Shown here one piece after another: positions 1 through 7,355 of a stretch of 64,000 bases of DNA. This stretch comes from G963676655 sp963676655 (lineage in GTDB: Bacteria > Verrucomicrobiota > Lentisphaeria > Victivallales > Victivallaceae), in assembly GCA_963676655.2 (NCBI GenBank), contig CAXXKX010000002.1:434001-498000 (forward strand). Direction: 5' to 3'. Numbering within the stretch: the first letter of the stretch is position 1; each line of letters opens with the position of its first letter. The position numbers and the translations under genes are program-made. The notes below the pieces were generated by a model, which saw only the letters and a list, made by a program, of their open reading frames with translations, ran no database searches and was not told the DNA's origin.

Positions 1-468
1 TTTTCCGGGATTATTGCCGCGGTCCGGGATGAACTGGATATTCAGATTATTGCCAACGGCGGAGTGATGAATTACAGGAGTTATCAGACTTTACGGAACG
101 AATCAAAATGCTCGTGCGTGATGTTGGCCCGGGGGGCTATGGGTAATCCGTGGTTATTCCGGCGGCTTCAGGAACCGGATAATTTTGTCGCTCCATCCCT
201 GGATGAATTTCTTGAAGAAATGAATGCCCACGTCTCGGATATGCTGGATTATTATGGTGAAGATTTAGGCTGTAAAGTCTGTCGGAAAGTGATTCTCGAT
301 TATATGAAGGGGCGAGGCTTTCCCCGGGAACTCAAATCGCTGGTTTCATTTATTTGTACCCGGAATGATTTTCAGGCATACCTCCAACGGCTGCGCGATG
401 ATTTTTCAGAGGAGAATGCTCAGCGAGCCGCTGAAGCTCCGGACAATGATCGCGGCCTGCGATTATAA
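1..468 (+). CDS. dus: tRNA-dihydrouridine synthase, C-terminal part (5' end outside window)
   Basis: The open frame runs in from the window edge, so only the last 155 codons are present. Dus enzymes reduce specific uridines in tRNA D-loops with FMN and NADPH. The visible part contains the end of the TIM barrel: 'IIANGGVMNYRSY' and then 'VMLARGAMGNPWLF', the two segments that grip the FMN phosphate in this family. After the barrel comes the helical C-terminal domain typical of Dus (from about 'YYGEDLGCKVCRK'). The catalytic Cys lies upstream and cannot be checked. The subtype (DusA/B/C) cannot be assigned from this fragment. Nothing follows it closely; 257 bp separate it from the next gene. 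Confidence 0.9.
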   Translation, partial: FSGIIAAVRDELDIQIIANGGVMNYRSYQTLRNESKCSCVMLARGAMGNPWLFRRLQEPDNFVAPSLDEFLEEMNAHVSDMLDYYGEDLGCKVCRKVILDYMKGRGFPRELKSLVSFICTRNDFQAYLQRLRDDFSEENAQRAAEAPDNDRGLRL

Positions 469-725
469 ATTTCCCGGCAAACTGCTACTTTATTTATACC
501 CCATTACAATTTTAAAGTCACGCTGAATTATGCGTAAATATTTTTCGTATATTACTTTATATATAATTAATAAACAAGCCGTCAGTATATTATCTTTGGG
601 GTATCAGGACTGGATTGAGTTTTCAAAGAGAATCCTTGTGATAAGAATTGCAAATATGGCATAAACAGGATATATTACTTTGATTAAACTTATATGTTAT
701 AGTTAAAAGGTCCAAGGAGCGAGAT

Positions 726-1814
726 TTGGCAAATGTAAAATATTCATTCCGGGGTGGCGAGCCAATAGGTTATAAATCCCCCAAACGTCGTGGTCGCGGC
801 GGATGCATTGTGGTAATAATCGCTTTAATTGCCGGAGCGGTGCTGTGGTATGTCCTGGCCGGCAGAGGCGGCGAAAAGGTTATGCCTCCGGTTAATGTCG
901 ATAATCCGGATAAGCCGGTTAAACCTGTCGAAGTGGAAAATAAAATTCCTGATACTCCGTTAAAGGTAGTTGATAAAGATAAAAATAAACCTGATCTTAT
1001 TAAGAAAGTCAAACCGGTCAAGCCGGTAACCCCGGTTACGCCCCCGGTCGCGACATTGTCAGGTACGAAGTTGGCGGAATATAACAAACTGTGTGAAGAG
1101 GCGGGAAACGACCTTAAAAAAGAAAGTTACTGGAAGGCTCGGACTGTTGCGCTCGAGGCATTGAAATTGGTGCCGGAAGCTTCTCCATTATGGGATAAGG
1201 CGGCTGAATTGCTGGGACAAGCTAACTCCAAATTGATTAACTCAGACGTTCCGTGTCCCAAGAAAGTTCTCTATACAATTGAACCGGGCGATGTTCTTCA
1301 GAAAATAGCCCGGAAGTACAATACCAGCATGGAACAGGTTCTGGTCAGTAATAAAATGCCGAAAGACAAGTATCGTTTATGGGCCGGCAACACGTTGAAG
1401 ATATATTTGGGCGACTGGAAGATCAAGGTCAGTAAAAAGCTCCATAAACTTTACCTTTACGACGGCGATTCCCTGTTTAAGGTTTATAATATCGGGATAG
1501 GTAAACAGGACCGGACCCCGGTCGGGAAGTTTAAGGTAACGGCCAGAATTAAAGAACCGGACTGGTATGCGCCTAACGGTAAAATATTCGCGTATGGCAC
1601 GAAGGAAAATGTTTTAGGTACTCGCTGGATTGCGCTGAAACCAACCGAAGAATCCAATAAAAACCTCAAAGGGTATGGCATTCATGGAACCTGGGATCGC
1701 GAAAGTATCGGCAAGGCCAGGAGTAACGGATGCATCAGGATGTTGAACGAACAGGTCGAAGAACTGTTCAGGATCATTCCTCTGGCGACTCCGGTTGAAA
1801 TAATTGAAGAATAA
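726..1814 (+). CDS. Membrane-anchored LysM / L,D-transpeptidase (YkuD)
   Basis: A 362-residue protein likely to cross-link or attach to peptidoglycan through 3-3 or lipoprotein-type bonds. Residues 27-46 form one membrane segment after a basic N-terminus, so the rest is periplasmic. Residues 50-110 are a Pro/Lys/Val-rich linker, 112-172 are helical and TPR-like, 182-228 are a LysM peptidoglycan-binding domain, and 231-360 are the YkuD catalytic domain. The catalytic signature is complete: His320 in 'GIHG' and Cys336 in 'RSNGCIRM'. The start is TTG, chosen because AAGGAGC sits at 714-720 with normal spacing and no in-frame ATG is near. It stands alone, 39 bp before accA. The family assignment is firm; the exact cell-wall reaction is not shown by the sequence. 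Confidence 0.9.
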   Translation: MANVKYSFRGGEPIGYKSPKRRGRGGCIVVIIALIAGAVLWYVLAGRGGEKVMPPVNVDNPDKPVKPVEVENKIPDTPLKVVDKDKNKPDLIKKVKPVKPVTPVTPPVATLSGTKLAEYNKLCEEAGNDLKKESYWKARTVALEALKLVPEASPLWDKAAELLGQANSKLINSDVPCPKKVLYTIEPGDVLQKIARKYNTSMEQVLVSNKMPKDKYRLWAGNTLKIYLGDWKIKVSKKLHKLYLYDGDSLFKVYNIGIGKQDRTPVGKFKVTARIKEPDWYAPNGKIFAYGTKENVLGTRWIALKPTEESNKNLKGYGIHGTWDRESIGKARSNGCIRMLNEQVEELFRIIPLATPVEIIEE

Positions 1815-1853
1815 ATTTAATATAAAACATAAACATTTTACAGGAACAAAAAA

Positions 1854-2822
1854 ATGGCTGATATCGCTCTTGAATTTGAAAAACCGATAATTGAGCTGGA
1901 AAATAAACTGCGTGAGTGGGAAAAACTTAGCAGTTCCAGTAATATTGATGTTTCGGATGAACTCGAATCGTTGCGTAATAAACTGCAGCAGACCATGCGT
2001 GAAACCTACGGCAATCTCTCGCCCTGGCAGCGGGTGCAGCTGGCTCGTCATCCCAAACGTCCGTACACTTTGGACTATATCAAAGAGATTTTTACTGACT
2101 TTCTCGAATTTCACGGCGACCGGCGTTTTGCCGATGACGCGGCAATTGTCGGCGGATTCGCAAAACTTGACGGCAAACCGGTGATGGTTATCGGAACCCA
2201 GAAAGGGCGCGATACAAAAGAGAATGTTTTTCGTAATTTCGGCTGCCCGCACCCGGAAGGTTATCGCAAGGCATTGCGTCTGATGCGGATGGCTGAACTG
2301 GCAAACGCGCCGATCGTGACCCTGATCGACACTCCCGGAGCATTTCCCGGAGTTGCGTCTGAAGAGCGTCATATTGGTGAAGCTATTGCGGTTAACCTGC
2401 GCGAAATGTTTGACCTGAAAGTGCCGGTTCTGGCCATTGTTATCGGCGAAGGCGGCAGCGGCGGCGCTTTAGGTATTGGAATTGGCAACAAAGTAATGAT
2501 TATGGAAAACGCCTACTATTCGGTTATTACCCCGGAAGGTTGTGCGTCCATCCTCTGGAAGGACCGTACCTACGCGGATAAAGCGGCGGAAGCACTGAAA
2601 ATCTCTGCTAAAGACTTGCTTGAACTGAAGGTTGTTGACGGGGTTATTGAAGAGCCGCTGGGCGGTGCGCATCGTGATTGGAGCGCCGCGGCTGAACTGG
2701 TTAAAAAGGCGATCAAAGTAAATCTGGGTGAATTATCTAAAATGTCACCGACCGAGTTGACTGAACAGCGATATAATCGCTTCAGGGATCTTGGCGAATA
2801 CATCGAGCCCGGTACCAATTAA
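1854..2822 (+). CDS. accA: Acetyl-CoA carboxylase carboxyltransferase subunit alpha
   Basis: This is the alpha half of the carboxyltransferase, which moves CO2 from carboxybiotin to acetyl-CoA to give malonyl-CoA, the first step of fatty acid synthesis. At 322 residues it has the usual AccA length. The N-terminal helical region (1-60) is followed by the crotonase-like fold, with 'DTPGAFPG' at 159-166 and the oxyanion-forming 'GEGGSGGA' at 198-205, plus 'ITPEGCASILW'. The ATG at 1854 follows AGGAAC. The partner accD and the biotin genes accBC are not in the window, so the complex must be assembled from separate loci. The stop lies 20 bp before the next gene's start. Confidence 0.97.
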   Translation: MADIALEFEKPIIELENKLREWEKLSSSSNIDVSDELESLRNKLQQTMRETYGNLSPWQRVQLARHPKRPYTLDYIKEIFTDFLEFHGDRRFADDAAIVGGFAKLDGKPVMVIGTQKGRDTKENVFRNFGCPHPEGYRKALRLMRMAELANAPIVTLIDTPGAFPGVASEERHIGEAIAVNLREMFDLKVPVLAIVIGEGGSGGALGIGIGNKVMIMENAYYSVITPEGCASILWKDRTYADKAAEALKISAKDLLELKVVDGVIEEPLGGAHRDWSAAAELVKKAIKVNLGELSKMSPTELTEQRYNRFRDLGEYIEPGTN

Positions 2823-2841
2823 CCAGTTCGGGGCATTTGCC

Positions 2842-3309
2842 ATGAAAAGACATATTAAAGTCCGGCCCGCCTTTAAATCGGATGTGCCGGCAATCAAAAA
2901 CTTGTTGGCTTTCTATGCGAAAGACGGGATTGTTTTACCTCGTTCCGAACAGGATATTCTAGATCACCTGGAAAACTTTGTCATTGCCGAACACGTTGAT
3001 AAACTGGTCGGCTGTGCCGCGGTCCGGGATTTCGGGAATTCTTTGTTTGAAGTTCGCTCACTGGCTTTGAAAGATGAGTATATCGGTTTGGGACTGGGAC
3101 GGGAAATGATGGAGGAAATCATCAAAAGATTGCGTCGGGATAAAGCCCCTTGTCGTTTGTTCGCGCTGACTTATCGCGCGCCTTTTTTCCGGAAACTGGG
3201 TTTTCACGATGTCGATAAAGAGATTTTCCCTGAAAAGATCTGGAGCGACTGTGTTATTTGTCCCAAGAAGGACCATTGTGACGAGGATGCTTTACTGATC
3301 GAGCTTTGA
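2842..3309 (+). CDS. GNAT-family amino-acid N-acetyltransferase (short ArgA/NAGS-like)
   Basis: A 155-residue single-domain GNAT protein resembling stand-alone N-acetylglutamate synthases, which start arginine synthesis by acetylating glutamate. The acetyl-CoA pyrophosphate loop is seen as 'EYIGLGLGREMM' (the R/Q-x-x-G-x-G/A pattern is relaxed). The C-terminus 'FFRKLGFHDVDKEIFPEKIW' followed by a Cys-rich end ('CVICPKKDHCDEDALLIEL') is characteristic of the short ArgA-like group. I take the ATG at 2842 as start; the frame is open further upstream into accA (TTG at 2791), but the GNAT fold begins at 'MKRHIKVRPA'. No other arginine gene is adjacent, so the substrate is inferred from family only. 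Confidence 0.8.
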   Translation: MKRHIKVRPAFKSDVPAIKNLLAFYAKDGIVLPRSEQDILDHLENFVIAEHVDKLVGCAAVRDFGNSLFEVRSLALKDEYIGLGLGREMMEEIIKRLRRDKAPCRLFALTYRAPFFRKLGFHDVDKEIFPEKIWSDCVICPKKDHCDEDALLIEL

Positions 3310-3346
3310 CTCAAAAATTGATTACAGTGGATAATGGAGGGAGTGC

Positions 3347-3757
3347 ATGTTGAATTGTCCGAAATGTGACAGTCAAGTTATGCTGACCTGGAAAAAATTT
3401 CTGAACTACCCCAGAGATACCGTTGTTTGTGAGAATTGCGAGTCAAAATTAACCATTCTTGTTCCCAATAAAATACGAATTCCTCTGCTTGTATTTTGGG
3501 TATTCGGAGTTTCAGGTATTATTTTGTGTCGCGTAATTTTTATATTTATGTACGGAATGGTTTATTCTCAGAATATATCCGTTATTTTTTTGATATCATT
3601 TTTTTTGTGGATTGGCTTAGGCACTTATATAACAAAGTTTATCTACTTTAGGTTTGGTCAACTTAAAGCAATTGATGCCCCGGCAATCAATGATTTATCC
3701 ATGGCTAAACAGACCGATGAAGTTCAACATGGTTCTCCTGATACTTGGAATTTATAA
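3347..3757 (+). CDS. Zinc-ribbon two-TM protein with conserved C-terminal tail, copy 1
   Basis: First of a tandem family of small proteins that I do not recognise by name. It begins 'MLNCPKCDSQVMLTWKKF' and carries a second 'CENC' at about residues 28-31, forming a Cys4 zinc ribbon near the N-terminus. Two hydrophobic stretches (about 44-70 and 75-100) predict a hairpin in the membrane with both ends in the cytoplasm. The last residues 'DEVQHGSPDTWNL' match the ends of the later copies. GGAGGG at 3337-3342 is a good ribosome-binding site for the ATG at 3347. 136 residues. The ribbon resembles MJ0042-type zinc ribbons, but the Cys-pair spacing is longer. Function unknown. Confidence 0.8.
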   Translation: MLNCPKCDSQVMLTWKKFLNYPRDTVVCENCESKLTILVPNKIRIPLLVFWVFGVSGIILCRVIFIFMYGMVYSQNISVIFLISFFLWIGLGTYITKFIYFRFGQLKAIDAPAINDLSMAKQTDEVQHGSPDTWNL

Positions 3758-3772
3758 ATTGTGGTTTGAATT

Positions 3773-4198
3773 ATGCTGAGATGTCCGAAATGCGGAACTG
3801 AGATCAAGCTGACCTGGAAAAGATATATCCGCGAATATTATAATATGCCTTGTGAAAATTGCGGTACGGTATCGAGAATTTCGGTTAACTCAAAATTTCT
3901 CGTTTATATTATTTACGGTTTCGACTTATTTTTTTATATATTCTGTTTTTTAGGTATTATATTTCTTCAAAAAGTATTTTCATTTTCCGAGGCGTGGGGT
4001 GTGACCATGTTTATGCTGACCGCAGTCTTGCTTGCTGTCTTTGCCGCGTTTTCGGGAAAATTCGCGAGCAGCAGGTTTACAAAATTAGTGCCAATCGACG
4101 AAGAACCGGATAATGAAATTTCCAGATTCGGCAGAACTGAAAAGCCCAAACCGGCAGATGAAGTACAACCAGGTTCTCCCGACAACTGGAGCATATAA
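3773..4198 (+). CDS. Zinc-ribbon two-TM protein with conserved C-terminal tail, copy 2
   Basis: A 141-residue paralogue of the preceding gene, starting 15 bp after it. It has the same plan: 'MLRCPKCGTEIKLTWKRY' then 'CENC' (zinc ribbon), two membrane segments at about 44-68 and 75-98, a polar linker rich in Glu, Pro and Lys, and the terminal 'DEVQPGSPDNWSI'. The DNA encoding this tail shares 19 identical bases (4172-4190) with copy 3 (4629-4647), so the copies arose by duplication or are kept alike by conversion. Sequence identity is concentrated in the ribbon and the tail, while the membrane segments have diverged. That pattern suggests the two ends are the functional parts. No named family recognised. 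Confidence 0.8.
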   Translation: MLRCPKCGTEIKLTWKRYIREYYNMPCENCGTVSRISVNSKFLVYIIYGFDLFFYIFCFLGIIFLQKVFSFSEAWGVTMFMLTAVLLAVFAAFSGKFASSRFTKLVPIDEEPDNEISRFGRTEKPKPADEVQPGSPDNWSI

Positions 4199-4214
4199 AA
4201 CAGAGGTTGATTTT

Positions 4215-4655
4215 ATGCTGAAATGTCCACAATGCAATACTCCAGTCAAATTAAACTTGAAAAGGCAATTGGAATATAGTGGGCCAGGGCGGGAATGTGA
4301 TACCTGTGGTATAAAAATTAGAATAAATGCATTCAATGTACGAGTATTCCTGTCAGCTGGTCTGATCTCGTTATTATTCGCGTTTTTCATATTATTTTTG
4401 TTACTCTTTTTTTCGTTTAAGCTTAATTTTATTTCTGCTTTTACTCGATTATGTCTTTATTGGTTGTTATCGTCTTTTGGCGTTGTATGCTATTTCTCTA
4501 TACTTATGAAGATTGAAATAATGTTTGGTCGAATGCAGGTAGTGCCGGATAAAGAAGATAAAAATAATTCCGGTACTGATAATGTTGCTGACTTGAAGAC
4601 TCGAATCCGCGATGATAAAGTTCAACCCGGTTCTCCCGACAACTGGAATGTTTGA
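4215..4655 (+). CDS. Zinc-ribbon two-TM protein with conserved C-terminal tail, copy 3
   Basis: Third tandem paralogue, 146 residues from the ATG at 4215 (the frame is open upstream, but homology to its neighbours starts at 'MLKCPQC'). The ribbon is 'MLKCPQCNTPVKLNLKRQ' with the second pair 'CDTC'; the otherwise constant Trp of 'LTWK' is Leu here. Two strongly hydrophobic segments follow at about 50-75 and 80-103. The protein ends 'DKVQPGSPDNWNV', again with the tail flush at the C-terminus. It starts 16 bp after copy 2 and ends 16 bp before copy 4, so the set is probably one transcript. Function unknown. Confidence 0.8.
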   Translation: MLKCPQCNTPVKLNLKRQLEYSGPGRECDTCGIKIRINAFNVRVFLSAGLISLLFAFFILFLLLFFSFKLNFISAFTRLCLYWLLSSFGVVCYFSILMKIEIMFGRMQVVPDKEDKNNSGTDNVADLKTRIRDDKVQPGSPDNWNV

Positions 4656-4671
4656 AGTTTGGAATAAGATC

Positions 4672-4992
4672 ATGTTAAAATGCCCAAATTGCGGAACTCA
4701 AGTTGACCTGACCTGGAAAAAATATTTCAGGGCAGTGGTTTTTAATAAAATAATTTGCAGTGAATGTTCCCGACGCCTGGCTGTTGATTTACCGGATTGG
4801 TTTGGTTTTGTGATGCTTCCGGTAGGTGTAGTGGGAGGTGCAAGCTTTGCTATTGTCGTCGCACATTGGTTAGACGCGATTTTCTATTTAAATAAATTGG
4901 AAGTATTGCTGTCTCGTATATTTGCTTTGACGATTTCCAGTGGTGGCATTGCATGTATATTGAAACCTCTGGGGGAAAATTTGGGACAATGA
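4672..4992 (+). CDS. Zinc-ribbon two-TM protein, copy 4, tail displaced into another frame
   Basis: Fourth paralogue: 'MLKCPNCGTQVDLTWKKY', second pair 'CSEC', and two membrane segments (about 44-66 and 78-96). Unlike its siblings it stops after 106 residues at 'LGENLGQ', without the linker and DxVQ-type tail. That tail is encoded immediately downstream in the -1 frame (4989-5114), joined by an ATGA overlap. The heptamer A-AAT-TTG at 4977-4983 lies in the phase required for -1 slippage, 7 bases before the stop. So the full-length form could be made by frameshifting, or the tail could be made separately by re-initiation, or this is a plain frameshift mutation. The sequence alone cannot decide. 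Confidence 0.7.
   Translation: MLKCPNCGTQVDLTWKKYFRAVVFNKIICSECSRRLAVDLPDWFGFVMLPVGVVGGASFAIVVAHWLDAIFYLNKLEVLLSRIFALTISSGGIACILKPLGENLGQ
4977..4983 (+). other. Candidate -1 slippery heptamer (A AAT TTG) before the stop of copy 4
   Basis: In the frame of copy 4 the codons read GAA-AAT-TTG, so A-AAT-TTG fits the X-XXY-YYZ rule for tandem -1 slippage. Moving one base back puts the ribosome into the frame that encodes the missing DEVQ-type tail. I saw no obvious strong stimulatory hairpin just downstream; the region is A-rich. This supports but does not prove programmed frameshifting. Confidence 0.35.
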
Positions 4993-5114
4993 TCGATTTT
5001 GAAGAAAAACTGAGACGAAAAAAAGAAAAAGCACAAAAAGAAACTAAACACGAAGATGTCAGCAAAATACCGGATGAAGTGCAGGATGGAACGACGGATA
5101 CCTGGAGCGTTTGA
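4989..5114 (+). CDS. 41-codon tail ORF (C-terminus of the zinc-ribbon family), -1 frame to copy 4
   Basis: The ATG overlaps the stop of copy 4 (ATGA), typical of translational coupling. The 41-residue product is highly charged ('MIDFEEKLRRKKEKAQKE') and ends 'PDEVQDGTTDTWSV', an unmistakable version of the C-terminal tail of copies 1-3. On its own it would be a soluble tail without ribbon or membrane part; fused to copy 4 by a -1 shift it would restore the family plan. The reading frame is too short to stand on length alone. The support is the tail match, the coupling and the stop only 3 bp before the next gene's ATG. Confidence 0.65.
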   Translation: MIDFEEKLRRKKEKAQKETKHEDVSKIPDEVQDGTTDTWSV

Positions 5115-5117
5115 ATT

Positions 5118-6068
5118 ATGAGTGATCTTTCAGAAAGAATTGTCCGGACGGTGATCGGACCGGAAGCGGAGGGAGCCAGGCTCGACCAGTATCTGGCGCA
5201 GCGTTTTGATTATTTGTCGCGGCATCAGTGGCAGAACTTAATCAAGGACGGTAAAATCACCATTAATGACGCGTCGGCAAAAAGTTCCCGGAAGTTGCAA
5301 ACCGATGACGTCGTCTGTTTTTATCCGGAACATGAGGAGCCGGAAGTGGATTTCAATTACCGGATACTTTACGAGGACGAGTATTTTTATGTGATCGATA
5401 AGAGCGGTAATCTGCCATGCCATCCGGCCGGACCGTACTTTAAAAATACGCTGTGGCACCATTTGTCGGAACGAGTCGGCAAAGTTTATATTGTGAACCG
5501 GCTAGACCGTGAAACATCGGGCATTCTGGTGGCGGCTAAAACGCCTGAAATGAGCTCAAGACTGGCTGATGAATTTGCCCTGGAACGTGCCCGCAAGACT
5601 TATCTGGCCGCCGTATATGGCAGGTTTGATCTGGACATAGACGCTGACGGCCTGCTGGTGCCGGATACCTCCAGCCAGATCAATAAGAAGCGCTGCTTTA
5701 TAATGTCCAATACTCCGCCGGAAGATGTTGAAGGCAAAATAGAAACCAGCCGGACTTTGCTGCGTCCGTTGCGGCCCGGCGATGAATATTCCATGGTCGA
5801 AGCGGAATTGAAGACCGGTCGGATGCACCAGATTCGTGCCACCTTGTTTTCCCTCGGGTTCCCGCTGTTGGGCGATAAGTTGTATGGTCCGGACGATACA
5901 ATCTTTCTGCGTTTTATTCGTGATGAAATGACGGCGGAGGATCACGATAAATTGATCCTGCCCCGGCAGGCTTTGCATGCCGCGAAGCTTGAGTTTCATC
6001 ACCCGGTTACCGGTGAGGTTTGCTGCTATGAGGCCGAGTGGCCGCTCGACCTTCATTTACCCTCATAA
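5118..6068 (+). CDS. RluA/RluD-family RNA pseudouridine synthase
   Basis: Converts uridine to pseudouridine in rRNA or tRNA. Residues 19-65 form an S4 RNA-binding domain ('RLDQYLAQRFDYLSRHQWQNL'-type start), followed by the synthase domain (about 80-310). The family signature 'NRLDRETSGILV' contains the catalytic Asp130, and later motifs 'ARKTYLAAVYG' and 'TGRMHQIRATL' are also in place. At 316 residues it has the normal length for S4-containing RluA proteins. The ATG at 5118 starts 3 bp after the tail ORF, so it may be co-transcribed with the zinc-ribbon genes. The target nucleotide cannot be read from the sequence. Confidence 0.92.
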   Translation: MSDLSERIVRTVIGPEAEGARLDQYLAQRFDYLSRHQWQNLIKDGKITINDASAKSSRKLQTDDVVCFYPEHEEPEVDFNYRILYEDEYFYVIDKSGNLPCHPAGPYFKNTLWHHLSERVGKVYIVNRLDRETSGILVAAKTPEMSSRLADEFALERARKTYLAAVYGRFDLDIDADGLLVPDTSSQINKKRCFIMSNTPPEDVEGKIETSRTLLRPLRPGDEYSMVEAELKTGRMHQIRATLFSLGFPLLGDKLYGPDDTIFLRFIRDEMTAEDHDKLILPRQALHAAKLEFHHPVTGEVCCYEAEWPLDLHLPS

Positions 6069-6132
6069 CTGCCTACTAATTGTTTTTTAACAGAAATAAC
6101 GTAAAAAATCTCTCTTTTGAGTATAAACCGGC

Positions 6133-6160
6133 TTGTAAAAAAGGGTTTGCGCGATATATT
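6133..6160 (+). promoter_or_regulatory. Candidate sigma-70 promoter upstream of rpsB-tsf
   Basis: TTGTAA (6133-6138) and TATATT (6155-6160) are separated by 16 bases; matches to consensus are 4/6 and 5/6. Transcription would begin near 6167 and leave a leader of about 165 bases before rpsB, room for autogenous S2 control, although I could not fold a specific S2-binding element by eye. Confidence 0.4.
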
Positions 6161-6332
6161 AAAGGCTCATTTTCCCATTTAAGCGGGGATTTGAACGTAA
6201 TTCGTTTACAATTTAACAAAAAGAAGTCTTCCTTTCGAAGATAAAACGCCGGTTGCAAAAGGCAAATAACAATAACCCCGGCGCGGACAGTCTCGACAGG
6301 TAAAGGTTTCGCAACAGCACAGGAGAAATCTC

Positions 6333-7322
6333 ATGGCTAAGATCACTGTAAAAGATCTGATGGAAGCCGGCGTCCATTTTGGACATCAGACCAAACGTTG
6401 GAACCCGAAGATGAAACATTTTGTCTACGGCGCAAAGAACGGTATTTCGATTATCGACATTACCAAAACCATGCATCAGCTTGCCGCGGCCTGCAATTTT
6501 CTGCAGCATATAGTCGCTGATGGTAAAGATGTGCTGTTCGTCGGAACCAAGCGTCAGGCTCAGCAGATCATGAAGGAAGCTGCTGATAAAACCGGAATGT
6601 ACCACGTTTCAGAACGCTGGCTCGGTGGAACCCTGACCAATAATGTCACCATCCGTAAAAGTATCAGCAAGATGTATGATATTGACAAGACTCTTGAGTC
6701 TGATGCTTCTCACGGCATGAAGAAAAAAGAACTCGCTTCCCTGACTCGTAATTCCCGCAAACTGCATCGTGACCTTGATGGTATCGCCGATATGAAAAAA
6801 CTTCCCGGCGTTCTGGTTATTGTTGACGTTTGCCATGACAATATTGCGGTTCGCGAAGCCAACAAACTCAATATTCCGATCGTTGCGGTAGTTGATACCA
6901 ATGGCGACCCGGACCCGATCGATTATCCGGTAGCGGCCAATGATGACGCGGTTAAGTCAATCAAATTGATCATCGACCTGATGACTGATTCAGTCATGGT
7001 TGCCAAAGAAGTTCATGACAAACGCGTCCTCGAAGAAAAAGAAAGAGCCGCCGCGGAAAAAGCTAAAGCTGAAAAACTTGCTGCAGAAAAGGCTGAAGAA
7101 GAAGCCAAAGCAAAGAAAGCCGCAAAAGAACTTGTAGACAAAGCTAAAAAAGACTCACCAAAGAAAGCCGCTGCAAAAAAGGCGGATGATGTCGAAGAAA
7201 AAGCGGTTGAAGAAGTAGCGGAAGAAAAGAAGTCTGCCGCTAAAAAAGCCGACGCGCCAAAAGAAGAGCCCGAAGCTGAAGTAGTCGAAGAAGTAAAAGC
7301 TGAAGAAGAAGAAGCTAAATAA
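6333..7322 (+). CDS. rpsB: 30S ribosomal protein S2 with long charged C-terminal extension
   Basis: Component of the small ribosomal subunit, needed for S1 binding and late assembly. The N-terminal 'DLMEAGVHFGHQTKRWNPKM' and 'VLFVGTKRQAQQIM' blocks are standard S2. The fold ends near residue 230. Residues 233-329 are an extension made almost only of Ala, Lys, Glu and Val, likely a long charged helix or disordered tail. Bacterial S2 is usually about 230-260 residues, so this protein is roughly 70-100 residues longer. ATG at 6333 follows AGGAGAAA. Gene order rpsB-tsf is the common bacterial one, 33 bp apart. Confidence 0.97.
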   Translation: MAKITVKDLMEAGVHFGHQTKRWNPKMKHFVYGAKNGISIIDITKTMHQLAAACNFLQHIVADGKDVLFVGTKRQAQQIMKEAADKTGMYHVSERWLGGTLTNNVTIRKSISKMYDIDKTLESDASHGMKKKELASLTRNSRKLHRDLDGIADMKKLPGVLVIVDVCHDNIAVREANKLNIPIVAVVDTNGDPDPIDYPVAANDDAVKSIKLIIDLMTDSVMVAKEVHDKRVLEEKERAAAEKAKAEKLAAEKAEEEAKAKKAAKELVDKAKKDSPKKAAAKKADDVEEKAVEEVAEEKKSAAKKADAPKEEPEAEVVEEVKAEEEEAK

Positions 7323-7355
7323 TTTCAGTATAACATAATAATTGGAGATTAAACA

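Noticed and set aside
1614..2372. 252-codon ORF antisense to the L,D-transpeptidase and accA
   Set aside because: Lies opposite two firmly identified genes and shows no domain of its own.
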